The notes under the pieces were generated by a model. That model saw only the letters and a program-made list of their open reading frames with translations, ran no database searches and was not told where the DNA came from. From Azolla caroliniana (Eukaryota; Polypodiophyta), in the NCBI GenBank assembly GCA_043228905.1, contig JBHGNT010000002.1, positions 4,774,001 to 4,838,000 on the forward strand: a DNA stretch of 64,000 nucleotides. Direction: 5' to 3'. Of this stretch, positions 10,181-22,600 are shown piece by piece; position 1 is the first letter of the stretch; each line of letters begins with the position of its first letter. A program made the position numbers and the translations under genes.

Positions 10181-10369
10181 AACGTTGTAAAGAGATATCA
10201 CTTGATCATCCTGTACATTGAGTCTCAGAGAGAGAGACAGAGATAGAGAATGTAATAGAGCTTCCATTAAAGCTTCAAATTGTGTATATCTTTGCTTCTT
10301 TTTCTCTATTGTGTTCTGAGTACGAACTGAGACAGATCCTCATACATTTCTGCATACACTTACGTTTCA
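10181..10369 (+). repeat. Copia-1 5' LTR, right part
   Basis: The sequence continues that of 2823-2869 once gypsy-1 and one ACGT repeat are removed. It ends near TTTCA two bases before the TGGTATTAGAGT primer-binding site (10372-10383), which matches initiator tRNA-Met with one change. Confidence 0.7.
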
Positions 10370-10464
10370 ACTGGTATTAGAGTGATTTGTTGCTTGGCGG
10401 CAATAGACAACAGTAAAGGCTGAAAGAAAAGACCAGTTTAGTAAATCTCACTTCCGAAAGAATC

Positions 10465-11981
10465 ATGGCATCAACATCCGGTACAGGAGTTGAGATCCGA
10501 AAATTCGACGGCAAAAACTTCTCCCTATGGAAGGAGATGATGCAGGATGTATTGATTGTTTGAAGAGAAGCTGAGGCCATTCGACACTCTGAAAAGCCTG
10601 CTTCAATGTCAGCCGATGAGTGGAGATCAATAGACGAAATTGCACGCTCCACCATTCGAAGGCACCTAGCTGAAAACATCTACTTCAACATGGCAAAAGA
10701 GATGACAATGTTCTCATTATGGGAGAAGCTACAAGCTGTGTATGAGAAAAAATCCTCATCTTCAAAACTAATCTTGATCAAACAACTATTCAACATGAAG
10801 ATGAGAGAGACCGATCCGGTTACCTCTCACATCAACACCTTCAGTCGGGTGCTTTCAGAACTCTCCTCACAAGGGATCAACTTCGAAGAAGAAGTAAAAG
10901 CCCTTGCCCTCCTATTGAGCTTGTTGGCAAGTTGGCAGGTATTCTGCACGACATACGCTAATAGTCGACCGATCCTAAAACTGGATGAGACAATCGGCCA
11001 AGTCCTCACCGAGGACATTAGTGAAAATCAATGGGACACACCATCAATCACTTGACTCAGTCGTTCGACTGACAGAGTCGAACGAGAGAACAAGCCGATA
11101 GAACTGGTCAGAATACCAATCGATCAAAAACGAGGGGACACTGACAACGGTCGAAGTCAAGAACAGGCCGATCAAGCGAATTCTGCACACATTGCAGAAA
11201 AGTTGGCCACAACATTTCCGACTGTTGGTTGATCAAGAGGAAAAAGAGTGGTTGGCAATCCGAGCGAAATCGAGGACAACCCGACACGCACCACTCTCCA
11301 GTAGGCAACCAAATCAACGTTGCTAACTCCCGGTTAGGAGAAATCCTTTCTTTAGAGGACTCGATGATCGGAGAAGTCCTCTACACTGCAAAGGATGCAC
11401 ACACATGGTTACTGGATTCCGGTGCCACATTCCACGTGACCCCCAACATTGAGTTGTTTTCGAACTATTCAGCCGACGCCAACGACACAGTTCGATTAGG
11501 CAACGGATAGGACTGCACAATCGCAGGGACCAGAGAAGTTTTCATTCGATTTCCAAATTGCAACTTGATCACCCTCCACTGAGTTCGGCACGTACCTAAT
11601 CTGAAAAGGAGTCTGGTCTCCATCGGCATGCTAGCCAAAGACGGGTACAAAAAGACTCTAAGTGAGTCGGTATGGATGATCAACTGAGGAAACCTGAAGA
11701 TAGGAGGTGGGAACATGTACAATAACTTGTACCCAATGATGGCGATCAATCCAGAAGGGGCTGTGAACGTAGCCGAAAAGACCGACCCAAACCTATGGCA
11801 TGGCAGACTTGGCCATATATCTCAAGCCGGACTTGATCGGCTGATGGCGGTCGGCTACATCCCTAAAATCTGAGCAAAGATGGACTTCTACGACCATTGT
11901 CGATATGGGAAACAAACCTGAAGTCCGCACGCTCTTCACTACGAGATGATACGAAAGCCCCTAGAGCTCGTGCACACAAAT
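10465..11981 (+). pseudogene. Copia-1 gag, protease and GAG-pre-integrase
   Basis: Starts at the ATG at 10465 with a gag resembling that of copia-3 (IRKFDGKNFSLWKEMMQD). Capsid-like sequence runs to about 11030. The protease motif WLLDSGATFHVTP lies near 11405-11443. The GAG-pre-integrase stretch LWHGRLGHISQAGLDRL lies near 11790-11845. Stop codons interrupt it near 10561, 11053 and 11508, and further downstream. It breaks at 11981 in the LVHTN...GPMP integrase motif, where copia-2 is inserted. Confidence 0.8.
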
Positions 11982-12922
11982 CTTGACGGGAACTGCACGC
12001 TCCCTATACGCAACGCTCGCCCACAACCGAGCTTAGAATCATACACAGAAAACGGGAAATAAAGAACGACACGAAGAAGAGACAAGTACGCAGGATGTTT
12101 ACGTGGAAAACCCAAACTAAGGGAAAAACCACGGCAGCCCACAGGCTGCAAACTATCACTATGTTAGAATGTACAACAGTGAGTTCACGGAGGCAACGAC
12201 CTCGTGCTCACGATCCTCGCCACAGGCGGCGGTTACAACAGAGACAACGACCTCTTTCTCTCTCTCTCTCTCTCTCTCTCTATACACAGTTACGCACTCT
12301 CTCTCTCCTTGCACCAACAAGAATGACAACAACTATATCAAAAGGTTTGCCCTAAGTCATATTTATACTAATATGAATTTTTGGCTATTTACAAATATAG
12401 CCACGATGGACTCTTAGAGACATATTTACAAATATGTCTCTTCATCCGAAGAGCACTCCTCACCGGGTCTTCACCATCCGGCTCTTCGTAGCCGGGTAGT
12501 CCTCATTCGGTTCTCATCAGGTCTTCACCATCCGGCTCTCCGTAGCCGGGTACTCCTCATCCGGTTCTCATCGGGTCTGCACCATCCGGTCCTTCGTAGC
12601 CGGGTACTCCTCATCCGGTTCTCACCGGGTCTGTACCATCCGGCTCTCCGTAGCTGGGTACTCCTCATCCGATTCTCACCGGGTCTGTACCATCCGGCTC
12701 TCCGTAGCCGGGTACTCCTCATCCGGTTCTCACCGGGTCTGTACCATCCGGTTCTCCGTAGCCGGGTACTCCTCATCCGGTTCTCACCGGGTCTACACCA
12801 TCCGGCTCTCCGTAGTCGGGTACTGCTCATCCGGTTTCGGCCTCCGTCTATCGGCCTCGGCCGAGTTTGTTCATCGGCACTGTTCTTCTCACTTCCCATC
12901 CGGAGGGACCTGTCTCCCAACA
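11982..12922 (-). repeat. Copia-2 3' LTR
   Basis: About 940 bp, ending CCCAACA beside the polypurine tract. Contains a CT microsatellite near 12247-12282 and seven tandem units of about 54 bp. Confidence 0.85.
12456..12840. repeat. Minisatellite of ~54-bp units inside a copia-2 LTR
   Basis: Seven imperfect units, each built around CACCGGGTCT..ACCATCCGG and CGTAGCCGGGTACTCCTCATC. The other LTR has six units at about 17425-17745. Because the unit is a multiple of three, one minus-strand frame reads as an 18-residue repeat; I regard that as incidental. Confidence 0.85.
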
Positions 12923-12932
12923 AACTCCCCCT

Positions 12933-15900
12933 TCACTTCGGCATGGGGTGTCTTACCTGTCCGATTCTCTTCTGGCATGCCTCCAACTTGTCGGGTATCA
13001 GCACTTTAGTCAGCATATCTGACTCATTCTCGGCCATGTGGATCTTCATCCACGCGAACTCCTGGTCATCTACTCTTTCCCGGATCCAGTGATACCTTCG
13101 CTGGATATGCTTCGTCCGGGAATGGTAGGCCGCATTCTTAGCAAGGTGGATGGCACTTTGACTGTCGCAATAGAGCCGGTATTCATCTTGCCGGATACCG
13201 AGCTCTCCGATGAAGTCCTTCATCCATAATATTTCCTTGTTGGCTTCCACAACCGCCATGTACTCCGCCTCCGTGGTTGACAATGCAACTGTCTTCTGCA
13301 GCCTCGACTGCCACGAAACAGCTCCCCCTACATATGTCATTACGTACCCGGATGTAGACCGGCTGGTATCCACATCAACCGACATGTCCGAATCGGTGTA
13401 ACCGTCAAGTTGAGGTTTTCCGGAGCCGAATCGGAGACACATATTTGAAGTGCCCTTCAAGTACCGGAGTATCCATTTGACCGCGTTCCAGTGCTCCTTG
13501 TCGGGATTGCTCATAAACAGGCTCACCACTCCGACTGCGTATCCTATATCCGGTCGGGTACAAACCATTGCGTACATTAAGCTCCCGACGGTAGAGGCAT
13601 ATGGAATCTTCATCATATCCGCCTTCTCTACTTTCGTCTTCGGGCTTTGCTTACCGGATAACCTGCAGTTTGCCGGAAGTGTCGATCCGACCGGTTTCGC
13701 ATCTGACATGTTGAACCGGTGAAGCACCTTTGTCACGTACTTCTCCTGTGACAACCATAATTGCTTCATTGACCGGTTTCGGATAATATGCATCCCCAAC
13801 ATCTGTCTTGCCGGACCCAAATCTTTCATTGAGAAGGTCCAGTTGAGGGCCTTCTTCAGCATCCGTATTTTGACTTGGTCCCGTCCGACGATCATCATGT
13901 CGTCCACGTACAGAAGGAGTATCAGGAAGTCGCCTCCTTCGAACTTCTTCACAAACACGCTGTGATCAGCCTGCGTCTTGTGGTACCCTTGATCGGTCAT
14001 GAAGGAGTCAATCTTCCGGTACCATTGCCGGGGAGCCTGCTTCAGTCCGTACAGGCTCTTCTTCAACCGGCAAACCAAGTGCTCCTTCCCTTTCTCCACG
14101 AATCCTTCCGGTTGCTGCATGTAGATCTCCTCTACGAGGTCACCGTGAAGTAATGTCGTCTTCACATCTAGCTGCTCTACCTTGAGGTCCATGCTTGCCG
14201 CTATACTCAGCACCGTCCGGATGGAGGTCATCTTTACTACCGGGGCAAATATCTCGTCGAAGTCCACGCCCTTCTTCTGTTGGAACCCCTTCACCACGAT
14301 CCTGGCTTTATATCTCGAGGGGTTGTTGGCATCTCTCGGTTTCAAATTGTACACCCACTTGTTTTAGAGTGCCCGCTTTCCTTCCGGCAACTTCACCAAT
14401 TCGTACGTATGGTTCTCATGTAGGGAATCCATCTCATCCTATATGGCACTTAACCATTTGCGGTTGTGGGTGTCATCCTTCACTTCTTTAAAGCTTTCTG
14501 GCTCCCCCTCATCGGTTAGCAGCACATGCTCTGCATCCGGAAATCTCCGGGGGGGCCTTCTCTCTCTTAGAGGATATCTCCGTCTCTGGGCTTCAGTAAC
14601 CGGCTCCTCTATTTGCTCTTTATCCGAATCTGATTCGGGGTATTGGCCGGTTCCGGTTTCAGCTTCCTCTACTTCTTCTTCTGCCGGTTCAATATCCTCA
14701 CCGTAATCGGCTAGCTCCTCAAATCCTAAACGGTCTCTTACCGGTTGGGTCTGTTCATTGTAGAGTCGATCCTTACCGATCGACTCGGAGTTCATTATCT
14801 TCTTCTCCGACTCCCAGTCGGCGAGCGTCTTATCCTCCATGAAGATAATATCTCGACTCCGGAATACCTTCTTGTTGACCAAGTCCCACACTTGGTAGCC
14901 GAACTCATCGTCACCGTAACCAAGGAATATGCATGGTCGGGTCTTTGGATCTAACTTTCCTCTCCGGTCCTTAGCTACATGCACGTACGCGAGACACCTG
15001 AATATCTTCAGATGCCGGTAGGACACTTCCTTACCGGTCCAGAATCTCTGTGGCGTGTCTCCGTCGAAGGGTACTGAGGGTGATCTGTTTATCACATATG
15101 TCGCCGTCGACAGTGCCTCAGCCCAGAACTTCTTGGGTAGTTTTGCATGCGCCAGCATACTCCGGACCCTCTCCATTATGGTCTGGTTCATCCTCACGAC
15201 CAGCCCGTTTAGCTCTGGCGTCTTCGGCACGGTAAATTCGAGTTGGATTCCCTTCGAGCGGCAGTACTCCTCGAACTGCCCCCGGTATTCTCCTCCGTTA
15301 TCTGCTCGAACCGCCTTCAGCTTCCGGCCGGTTTCTCTTTCCACTCTCGCGTGGAGCTCTTTGAAGATGGATAGCACCTGATCCTTCGTCTTCAACGGTG
15401 TGGCCCACAACTTCCGGCTGTGGTCATCTATGAATGTCACGAAGTACTGCGCTCCGGCATGTGACTTCTTGTCTACTTGACACACATCCGTATGCACCAA
15501 CTCCAGTGGTGCATTACGTCTCATCGGTGGCCTTGGTCGGAAGGAGGTCCGGTTTTTCTTACCGACCAGACAATCAATGCACTTCTCCAAGTGCACATTC
15601 TTCACTGGAATGAGGTTGTCGTCTGCAAGCCTCTTCGTCCCCTTCTCGCTCATATGACACAGCCTCTTGTGCCACAGCTCACCGGCAGTGTCGGATGCCA
15701 CGTTCACTTCTTCCGGACATAACCGGGCATTCGTCAGGTACAGTGTGTTGCTACATGACATGACACCGTTCCAGATGCTACCCGTGTAGCCTTCATCATC
15801 TAGCCGACCGGCTGATATCAGGTTCAGACGAACCTCTAGAACGTGTCGGACATCCTTCAGCAGCAACTTGCATTCGGTTGGTGTTGTCAGCCACACGTCT

Positions 15901-16893
15901 CCTATGCCGACAATTCGGCATGTACCTTCATTCCCCATCCGGACACAGCCGTGATCACCGGCTGCGTAGAATGAGAAGCATTTCCGGTCCGGGGTAAGGT
16001 GGAACGACGCTCCGGAGTCTACCACCCAGGTCATCTCGTCGCCGGCAAGGTTTATCTCACTCTCCTCAGTGATGAGCATCAACTCTTCTTCACTTGCTGC
16101 GATTGCCGTTGTTCGCTTCCGGTCCGGCCCCCTCCGGTCTTTTACCATTCCGGTCTGGGGTCCGCTTCGAATCGGTTCCGTCGGTTTCCTTGTCTTTTCG
16201 GAAATGCCGACAGTTCTTTTGGAAGTGTCCCAGACTTCTCCCGGTTCTGGGGACTACGGTTTCTATGTCTTCCGCGTTCCGATTCGGTAAGGAGCGCTTT
16301 GGAGTCGGAGTTCGTATCTTTATCTTTCCGACGCGCCTCCTCATCTAGCAAGCTCGACTTTACTCTTGCTAGGGATAACCTTTTTCCTTCTGGCCCGACG
16401 TTGCCCAAAGTGACAACCAATGTCTCCTAGCTATCCGGGAGGGAACCGAGCAGGAGTAGCGCTAGTAGCTCATCGGCGAGAGGTACTTCCAATGAAGTTG
16501 CCTAGTGGATCAGCTCTTTGAAGGCATTCATGTGCTCCGCCATGCTGGAGCCATCTTGGTACCAGAGTCTTACTAACTTCCGGAATACCGAAACCTGATT
16601 AACAGCATTTTTGTTTTGAAACATAATGCCGATCTTCTCCCAGAGCTCATGAGCCTTGCTCTCTTCATTGAAGTTGATGTATAGGCTCATGTCGATGAAG
16701 CACCGTATGTACGCCGTTGACTTCATGTCGATCACCTCCCATATTGTGGCGTCGATCTTGTCCGGTCTCTTGTTCCCGAACTAAACCGGTAACCAAATAT
16801 CTTTAACCACGAGCATGTCCCTCATCTTCGACTTCCACACTGAATAGTTGTAGCCGGTGAGCTTGAACATGCCACCAAACGATTCGTCCATTT
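12933..16893 (-). pseudogene. Copia-2 gag-pol
   Basis: Gag starts at the ATG near 16893 (MDESFGGMFKLTG). It has at least two stops and shifts frame before pol. Pol is in one frame from about 16148 to 12933 with two nonsense codons, at about 14439-14441 and 14361-14366. Domains in order: protease WVVDSGASFHLTP, GAG-pre-integrase LWHKRLCHMSEKG, integrase with HTDVCQV and RADNGGEY, reverse transcriptase with YVDD (near 13905), and RNase H. In the integrase motif usually read GLAERMN the sequence is GLVVRMN, so the catalytic Glu is lost. The RNase H and RT parts are otherwise well preserved. Confidence 0.88.
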
Positions 16894-16918
16894 TCTGTGT
16901 CGTTTCGCTCTAATACCA

Positions 16919-17834
16919 CTTGACGGGAACTACACGCTCCCTATACGCAACGCTCGGCCACAACCGAGCTTAGAATCATACACAGAAAACGGGAAATAAA
17001 GAACGACACGAAGAAGAGACAAGTACGCAGGATGTTTACGTGGAAAACCCAAACTAAGGGAAAAACCACGGTAGCCCACAGGCTGCAAACTATCACTATG
17101 TTAGAATGTACAACAGTGAGTTCACGGAGGCAACGACCTCGTGCTCACGATCCTCACCATAGGCGACGGTTACAACAGAGGCAACGACCTCTTTCTCTCT
17201 CTCTCTCTCTGTACACAGTTACGCACTCTCTCTCTCCTTGCACCAACAAGAATGACAACAACTATATCAAAAGGTTTGCCCGAAGTCATATTTATACTAA
17301 TATGACTTTTCGGCTATTTACAAATATAGCCACGATGGACTCTCAAAGACATATTTACAAATATAGCCACGATGGACTCTCAAAGACATATTTACAAATA
17401 TGTCTCTTCATCCGGAGAGCACTCCTCACCGGGTCTTCACCATCCGGCTCTCCGTAGCCGGGTACTCCTCATCCGGTTCTCACCGGGTCTTCACCATCCG
17501 GCTCTCCATAGCCGGGTACTCCTCATCCGGTTCTCACCAGGTCTGCACCATCCGGTCCTTCGTAGCCGGGTACTCCTCATCCGGTTCTCACCGGGTCTGT
17601 ACCATCCGGCTCTCCGTAGCCGGGTACTCCTCATCCAGTTCTCACCGGGTCTGTACCATCCGGCTCTCCGTAGCCGGGTACTCCTCATCCGGTTCTCACC
17701 GGGTCTACACCATCCGGCTCTCCGTAGCCGGGTACTGCTCAATCGGTTTCGGCCTCGGTCTATCGGCCTCGGCCGAGTTTGTTCATCGGCACTGTTCTTC
17801 TCCCTTCCCATTCGGAGGGACCTGTCTCCCAACA
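16919..17834 (-). repeat. Copia-2 5' LTR
   Basis: About 916 bp. Differs from the partner LTR by one 54-bp unit fewer, a short duplication near 17330-17400, and scattered substitutions. Confidence 0.85.
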
Positions 17835-17840
17835 ACAAAT

Positions 17841-18323
17841 ATATATGGGCCCATGCCAGAGCGATCACTAGGAGGCTCCCGGTACTTCATCGCCTTTGTA
17901 GATGACTGTACACGGAATGTTTAGGCCTACTCGATCAGGTCCAAAGATGAAGCACTCGATGTCTTCACTCGGTAGACATCTGAAATGGAGAACCGGTTGG
18001 GACACAGAGTGAAGACACTCTGATCTGACAACAAAGACGAATATACGTCCAAAGCCTTCAAGCAATAGTTGTCTAACAAAGGGACCCGGCATCAAAAGAC
18101 CATTCCTTACACACCCATGCAGAATGGAGTAGCAGAACAGATCAACCAAACGATCCAGAAGAGGATGACGACAATGCTCCAACAAGCTCAACTGAAGCAG
18201 GAATTCTGGGCTTAAGCATTGCAAACGATCGAAGGCAATCAAGCTCGAAGTGTCATGGGAATTATGGTCAGGCAAATAGCTGACCTATGATAGGCTCCAT
18301 GTATTTGGATGCGAAGCTTACGC
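17841..18323 (+). pseudogene. Copia-1 integrase core, middle part
   Basis: Reads GPMPERSLGGSRYFIAFVDD, then TPMQNGVAEQINQTIQKR near 18110-18165, which is the catalytic-Glu motif of copia integrase. The frame has several stops. It breaks at 18323 after VFGCEAYA, where gypsy-2 begins, and resumes at 30788. Confidence 0.8.
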
Positions 18324-18935
18324 TGTCGAGATATTCCTCGCGGATGCGTGAAATGAGGCGGGACCTCGGGGGTCTTGCACCGAAAAGCAAGAGAGAAAGG
18401 AGAAGGGAAGAGACCCACTACGTGCGAGCGTAGATTCTCAGGGACACGGCCCTCCACACAAAGACGCGAGTGGGACACCGACACAGAGAGACACGAATGT
18501 ATGTATATATATATTAACAAGGACAAACAACAAGAAGCACGAAGTCGGTTACAATCCGAACAGGCCGGCGAACAGATGCCGATGCCTGTTCGTAAACGCA
18601 CAGAAAGAAGGGAGTAGGTTGGAGCTGCTGCCGGAAGCACTTGGGCATTAGTAAGAGTAGTGCGAGCCTCCCGAAACCTGCACAGAAAGAAGCTATGGAG
18701 TTTGGAAGAGAGAGAAGCCTTCGGCCAACAACCCGACACCACTTCGTCCTCTCTAACCGCGATCCCTTCCCCCCTCCTCGTCTCCCTCCTTTTTATAGGC
18801 AAGGAAGGAGCCGTTTCCCATTAACTTCCTACCTACCGAATCTACCTACCTAGGATCTTCTATGTACAACATAAGGCGTACGTGCATGAAGAGCCGGTGC
18901 ACCGATTCCTCTTGTGGACGGTTTTCTTCACGACA
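18324..18935 (-). repeat. Gypsy-2 3' LTR
   Basis: 612 bp, followed on the right by the polypurine tract complement at 18936-18952. Confidence 0.9.
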
Positions 18936-19179
18936 TCCGCCCCCACCTAACCGCGCATCCACCCGCATGCGCCAAATTGAGTTGGGACGGAGAAAACCCG
19001 TCCAGCCTTCATTCCCCTCCCGTCGGTTCTTCCTCGGTTTCGGATCGTTCGTCGTCGCGGTCCAGGTTAACCGGATCCGGCTCGTCGTCACAACGCTTCT
19101 TGAACGCTTTGGTCCGCTTCCCAGCTACCGGTATCGCCATTCTCGTGCCGTCGAGTTCTGCCAGATGGTACGTCCCGTT
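18936..19179 (-). pseudogene. Gypsy-2 pol, C-terminal piece
   Basis: Encodes the final part of pol (NGTYHLAELDG... through an acidic tail), matching the end of gypsy-1 pol. It is separated from the rest by copia-3. Confidence 0.8.
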
Positions 19180-19473
19180 TGTTGAAGACAAAGGCCGTCA
19201 ATGCGGAAGATCAAATAGCATTCGATTCGTGGTTGAGTACCTGCGTATGACAGTTTCCAAGATCGTGCACAGAGAGAGAGAGAGAGAGAGACACAAAAGG
19301 CTTTCTATTCAATATCAACAATAATACAACAACCTTACAAAAAGGTTACAAGGTCACTATATATAGTGACCGACTTAGGGCAACTACCATTTATGCTAAT
19401 TACACAAATGGCCCAAACTTGATCTATACAGAGGGATAGTGTGAATACGTCCATTATACACTTGTATTCGACA
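19180..19473 (-). repeat. Copia-3 3' LTR
   Basis: 294 bp, TGTCGAATAC...CTTCAACA on the minus strand. Contains a 20-bp perfect palindrome around the TATA box at 19352-19371 and a GA microsatellite near 19271-19290. Confidence 0.92.
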
Positions 19474-19666
19474 CTCCCTTGTAATGGGCGTATACATGGG
19501 TTATCTAAGATTACAGGTATAAACCTAGGTTCTCGGACATATCAGTTTTGTTCGAGTCGGCAGGGTCCGAAGGCAGAAAACCGGACTGGTCGGGTCGGAA
19601 GAGTTGAAGCCGATCATTAAGGAACTGATGTCGATTGTCTGAGACCATCCTGCGCTGTGTCCGGCT

Positions 19667-22600
19667 CTAACCGGACTGGTTTGTCGTTACGCCCATTTGA
19701 TGCCGAAGGGACCGAAAGCGGTCTGCCGAAAGACACTTGGTCATTCCATCTGCGACATTGTCGGTTGTGGATATTTTCTCCAGACCGATTTTCCCTGAAA
19801 TGACGCAGTCCCGAACGAAGTGATATCGAACGTCGATATGTTTGGAGGCGTTGTGGTGAACCGGATTTCTCGACAAGGCAACAGCACCTTGACTGTCGCT
19901 ATAGACAACTGGAGCCGAGTCATGGTCGACTTGTCGAAACGTGTGCGCCAGCTGGCCGAGCCACAAAGCTTCTTTTGCAGCGTCGGACGCAGCTACATAT
20001 TCTGCTTCGGTCTTTGAGGTCGCTGTGCACTCCTGAAGTTTCGACTTCCACGAAATTGCTCCATTGCCGAATTTGAAGCAGTATCCGGTTGTTGATTTCC
20101 GACTGTCTATACAGCCGGCGAAGTCCGAGTCGGTGTAACCGACTACGCCTGAGGTTGAGTTCGGACCGAAAAGAATGCCGTGATCTTTTGTGCCAGCCAG
20201 ATATTTGAACACATGCTTGACTGCGTTCCAATGCGATCGGCCAGGATTGTGCATAAATCTGCTAACGACTCCTACGGCATGAGAAATATCAGGCCGTGTC
20301 GCGACCATCAGGTACATAAGGGAGCCGACTGCCGGTGCATACGGTACCGACTTCATATCTTCCCCCTCCGGACCGGATGTCGGGCAGTCTCGCTGAGAGA
20401 GCCGAAGATTCAAGGGGAGCGGGGTTGAAGCAGATTTGGCTGATTGCATGTTGAAGCGTTCCAAGACACGTCCGATATAGTCGGTCTGAGACAAAAAAAG
20501 ATGTCGTTTGTCGCGATGCCGACTAATCTTCATGCCGAGTATGTGTCGTGCCAGACTGAGGTCCTTCATGGCAAACTTCAACCGCAGTTGCCGAATGAGA
20601 TCGGCAAGTTCGCCCGCGTGGCGTCCAGAAATTAGCATGTCGTCCACGTAGATGATGAGGAAGATGGGTGATCCATCTTGAGCTGTGTTGGTAAAAAGAC
20701 AATGGTCCTCATCGCTTTTTGAGAAGCCAATCGATTGGATGAAGTCGTCGAACTTCTTGTACCATTGTCGCGGTGCCTGTTTGAGGCCGTATAGACTCTT
20801 CCTGAGTCGGCAGACTAGATGTTCTTGGCCAGTTGCCACGAAGCCTTTTGGTTGTTCCATATAAATTTCCTCTTCAAGATCACCATGGAGGAAGGCGGTT
20901 TTGACATCTAGCTGAATCAGCTCCAAGTTGTCGGCTGCCACTACGCCGAGTAGAAAACGAAGGGTTGTCATTTTCACCACTGGTGAAAAAATCTCGTCGA
21001 AGTCGACGCCATATTCTTGTCGGAAGCCCTTCGCAACTAATCTGGCCTTGTACTTTGGGGTGGTCGAATCAGACGTCTCTTTTAGCCGATAAACCCACTT
21101 GCAAGGAAGAGCACGTCGATTCTTAGGTAGTTCGACCAGATCCCAAGTCTTGTTTGCCCGAATGGAGTGCATTTCCGACTCCATCGCCAGATGCCAGGTG
21201 GCTGAATCGACAGATGTCGATGCTTCTTCGTAAGACGTCGGTTCACCGGCGTCGGTGAAGAAAATTCCAGGAGAATACCTCTCCGGAGGTTGCGACAGTC
21301 TCTCGGATCGTCGAGGTATGATTGGACTGGTCGCATCGGGTATCGAGGTCGGATGGTCCGAAAGCGAATTATTCTGCTGTGCCGAGTCAGAGTTGTCCGA
21401 GTCGGTGGTGTAAGGTTCAGCTACCCGTGAAGCTGACCGTGTGTTAAGAGCGGGGCCTTCTTGAAGGGTCGGCACATCGGAAAATGTTACCCTTCGGACT
21501 TCGATCGGTTTTTCGACTGATGGATTCATAGCCGACTCGTTGAACACAACGTCCGAACTTCGAACGATTTGTCTGCGTTCGGGGTCCCAGAGTCGGTATC
21601 CCATTTCGCCGTCTGATCCATATCCATGGAAAATGCATTTCCTGGACCGAGGTGCAAGTTTTCGGCGATCATCTTTCGGAATAAGGGCGTACGCCTCGCA
21701 TCCGAAGATCCTCAGCTTGTCGTAATTCGGCTTACTGCCGATCCATAGTTCCTGAGGAATTTGAAGTCCTAGAGGTCTGCTTGGCGACATATTGATTATG
21801 TGTACTGCCGTGAGTAGAGCCTCTGCCCAGAAGCCATCCGACAGTCCGGAGTGTTGGAGCATGGAAACTATCCGTTCTTGGATTGTCCGATTCATGCGTT
21901 CTGCAATCCCGTTTTGCTCCGGACTGTGTGGTGCCGTAAATTCACGTCGGATGCCGCGTTGTCGGCAGAATTTGACGAATTCTTCTGATTTGAACTCTCC
22001 CCCATTGTCGGTCCGAAAGCATTTCAGTTTTTGGTCGGTTTGATTTTCTACCATAGCGAGCCAATCGGAGAAGATCGAGAAGACACGATCTTTGGTGCGA
22101 ATTGGATAAGCCCACACCTTTCGAGTCGAATCGTCAATAAAACTGACGAAGTAAGAGGCACCACCGAGAGACTGATGCGGCATTGGGCCACAGACGTCCG
22201 AGTGGACTAAATCGAGAGGTCTCGTTTCTCTTGGTGCTGATGTCGGGTGTGATGCGGCTGCTTGTTTGCCATACTGGCAATGTTCGCAGAATTGATGGTC
22301 CGAGAAGGAGAGTTTGGGGATGTATCCGGCTCTAGATAGGTGCGTAATGCCGGCCTTGCTGAGGTGTCCTAATCTTCTGTGCCATAGTGAGGACACAGGA
22401 ATATCCACCAAAAACAGGTTACCCTCTCTGAGCGTAACATGTAGCGGATACAGTGAGTGTATCTTGGGTCCTCTAGCAAGCAGGAGGTTCCCCCTGTGGA
22501 GTGTCCACCCTCCCGAAGAAAAACCGGCACGAATGCCATCTTCATCTAGTTGTCCGACTGAGATCAATGGCCTTGAGAGCTCGGGTACATGTCGGACATT

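Larger units (their letters stand above)
11982..17834 (-). mobile_element. Copia-2: Ty1/copia element with minisatellite-bearing LTRs
   Basis: LTRs at 11982-12922 and 16919-17834. The host sequence ACAAAT is repeated at 11976-11981 and 17835-17840, and removing the element restores the LVHTN-IYGPMP reading of copia-1 integrase. The primer-binding site TGGTATTAGAG is on the minus strand (complement at 16908-16918), and a purine tract lies beside the left LTR at about 12923-12936. The exact outermost bases are ambiguous, because the left end lacks a clean TG...CA. Internal genes carry stops. LTR layout and proteins are close to copia-4, so the two belong to one lineage. Confidence 0.88.

Noticed and set aside
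12456-12840. CRISPR-like array
   Set aside because: Units are contiguous with no unique spacers, lie in an LTR, and the DNA is eukaryotic.
12525-12923. Minus-strand frame encoding an 18-residue Arg-rich repeat
   Set aside because: It is the LTR minisatellite read in one frame because its unit is 54 bp; the other LTR gives similar frames on both strands.
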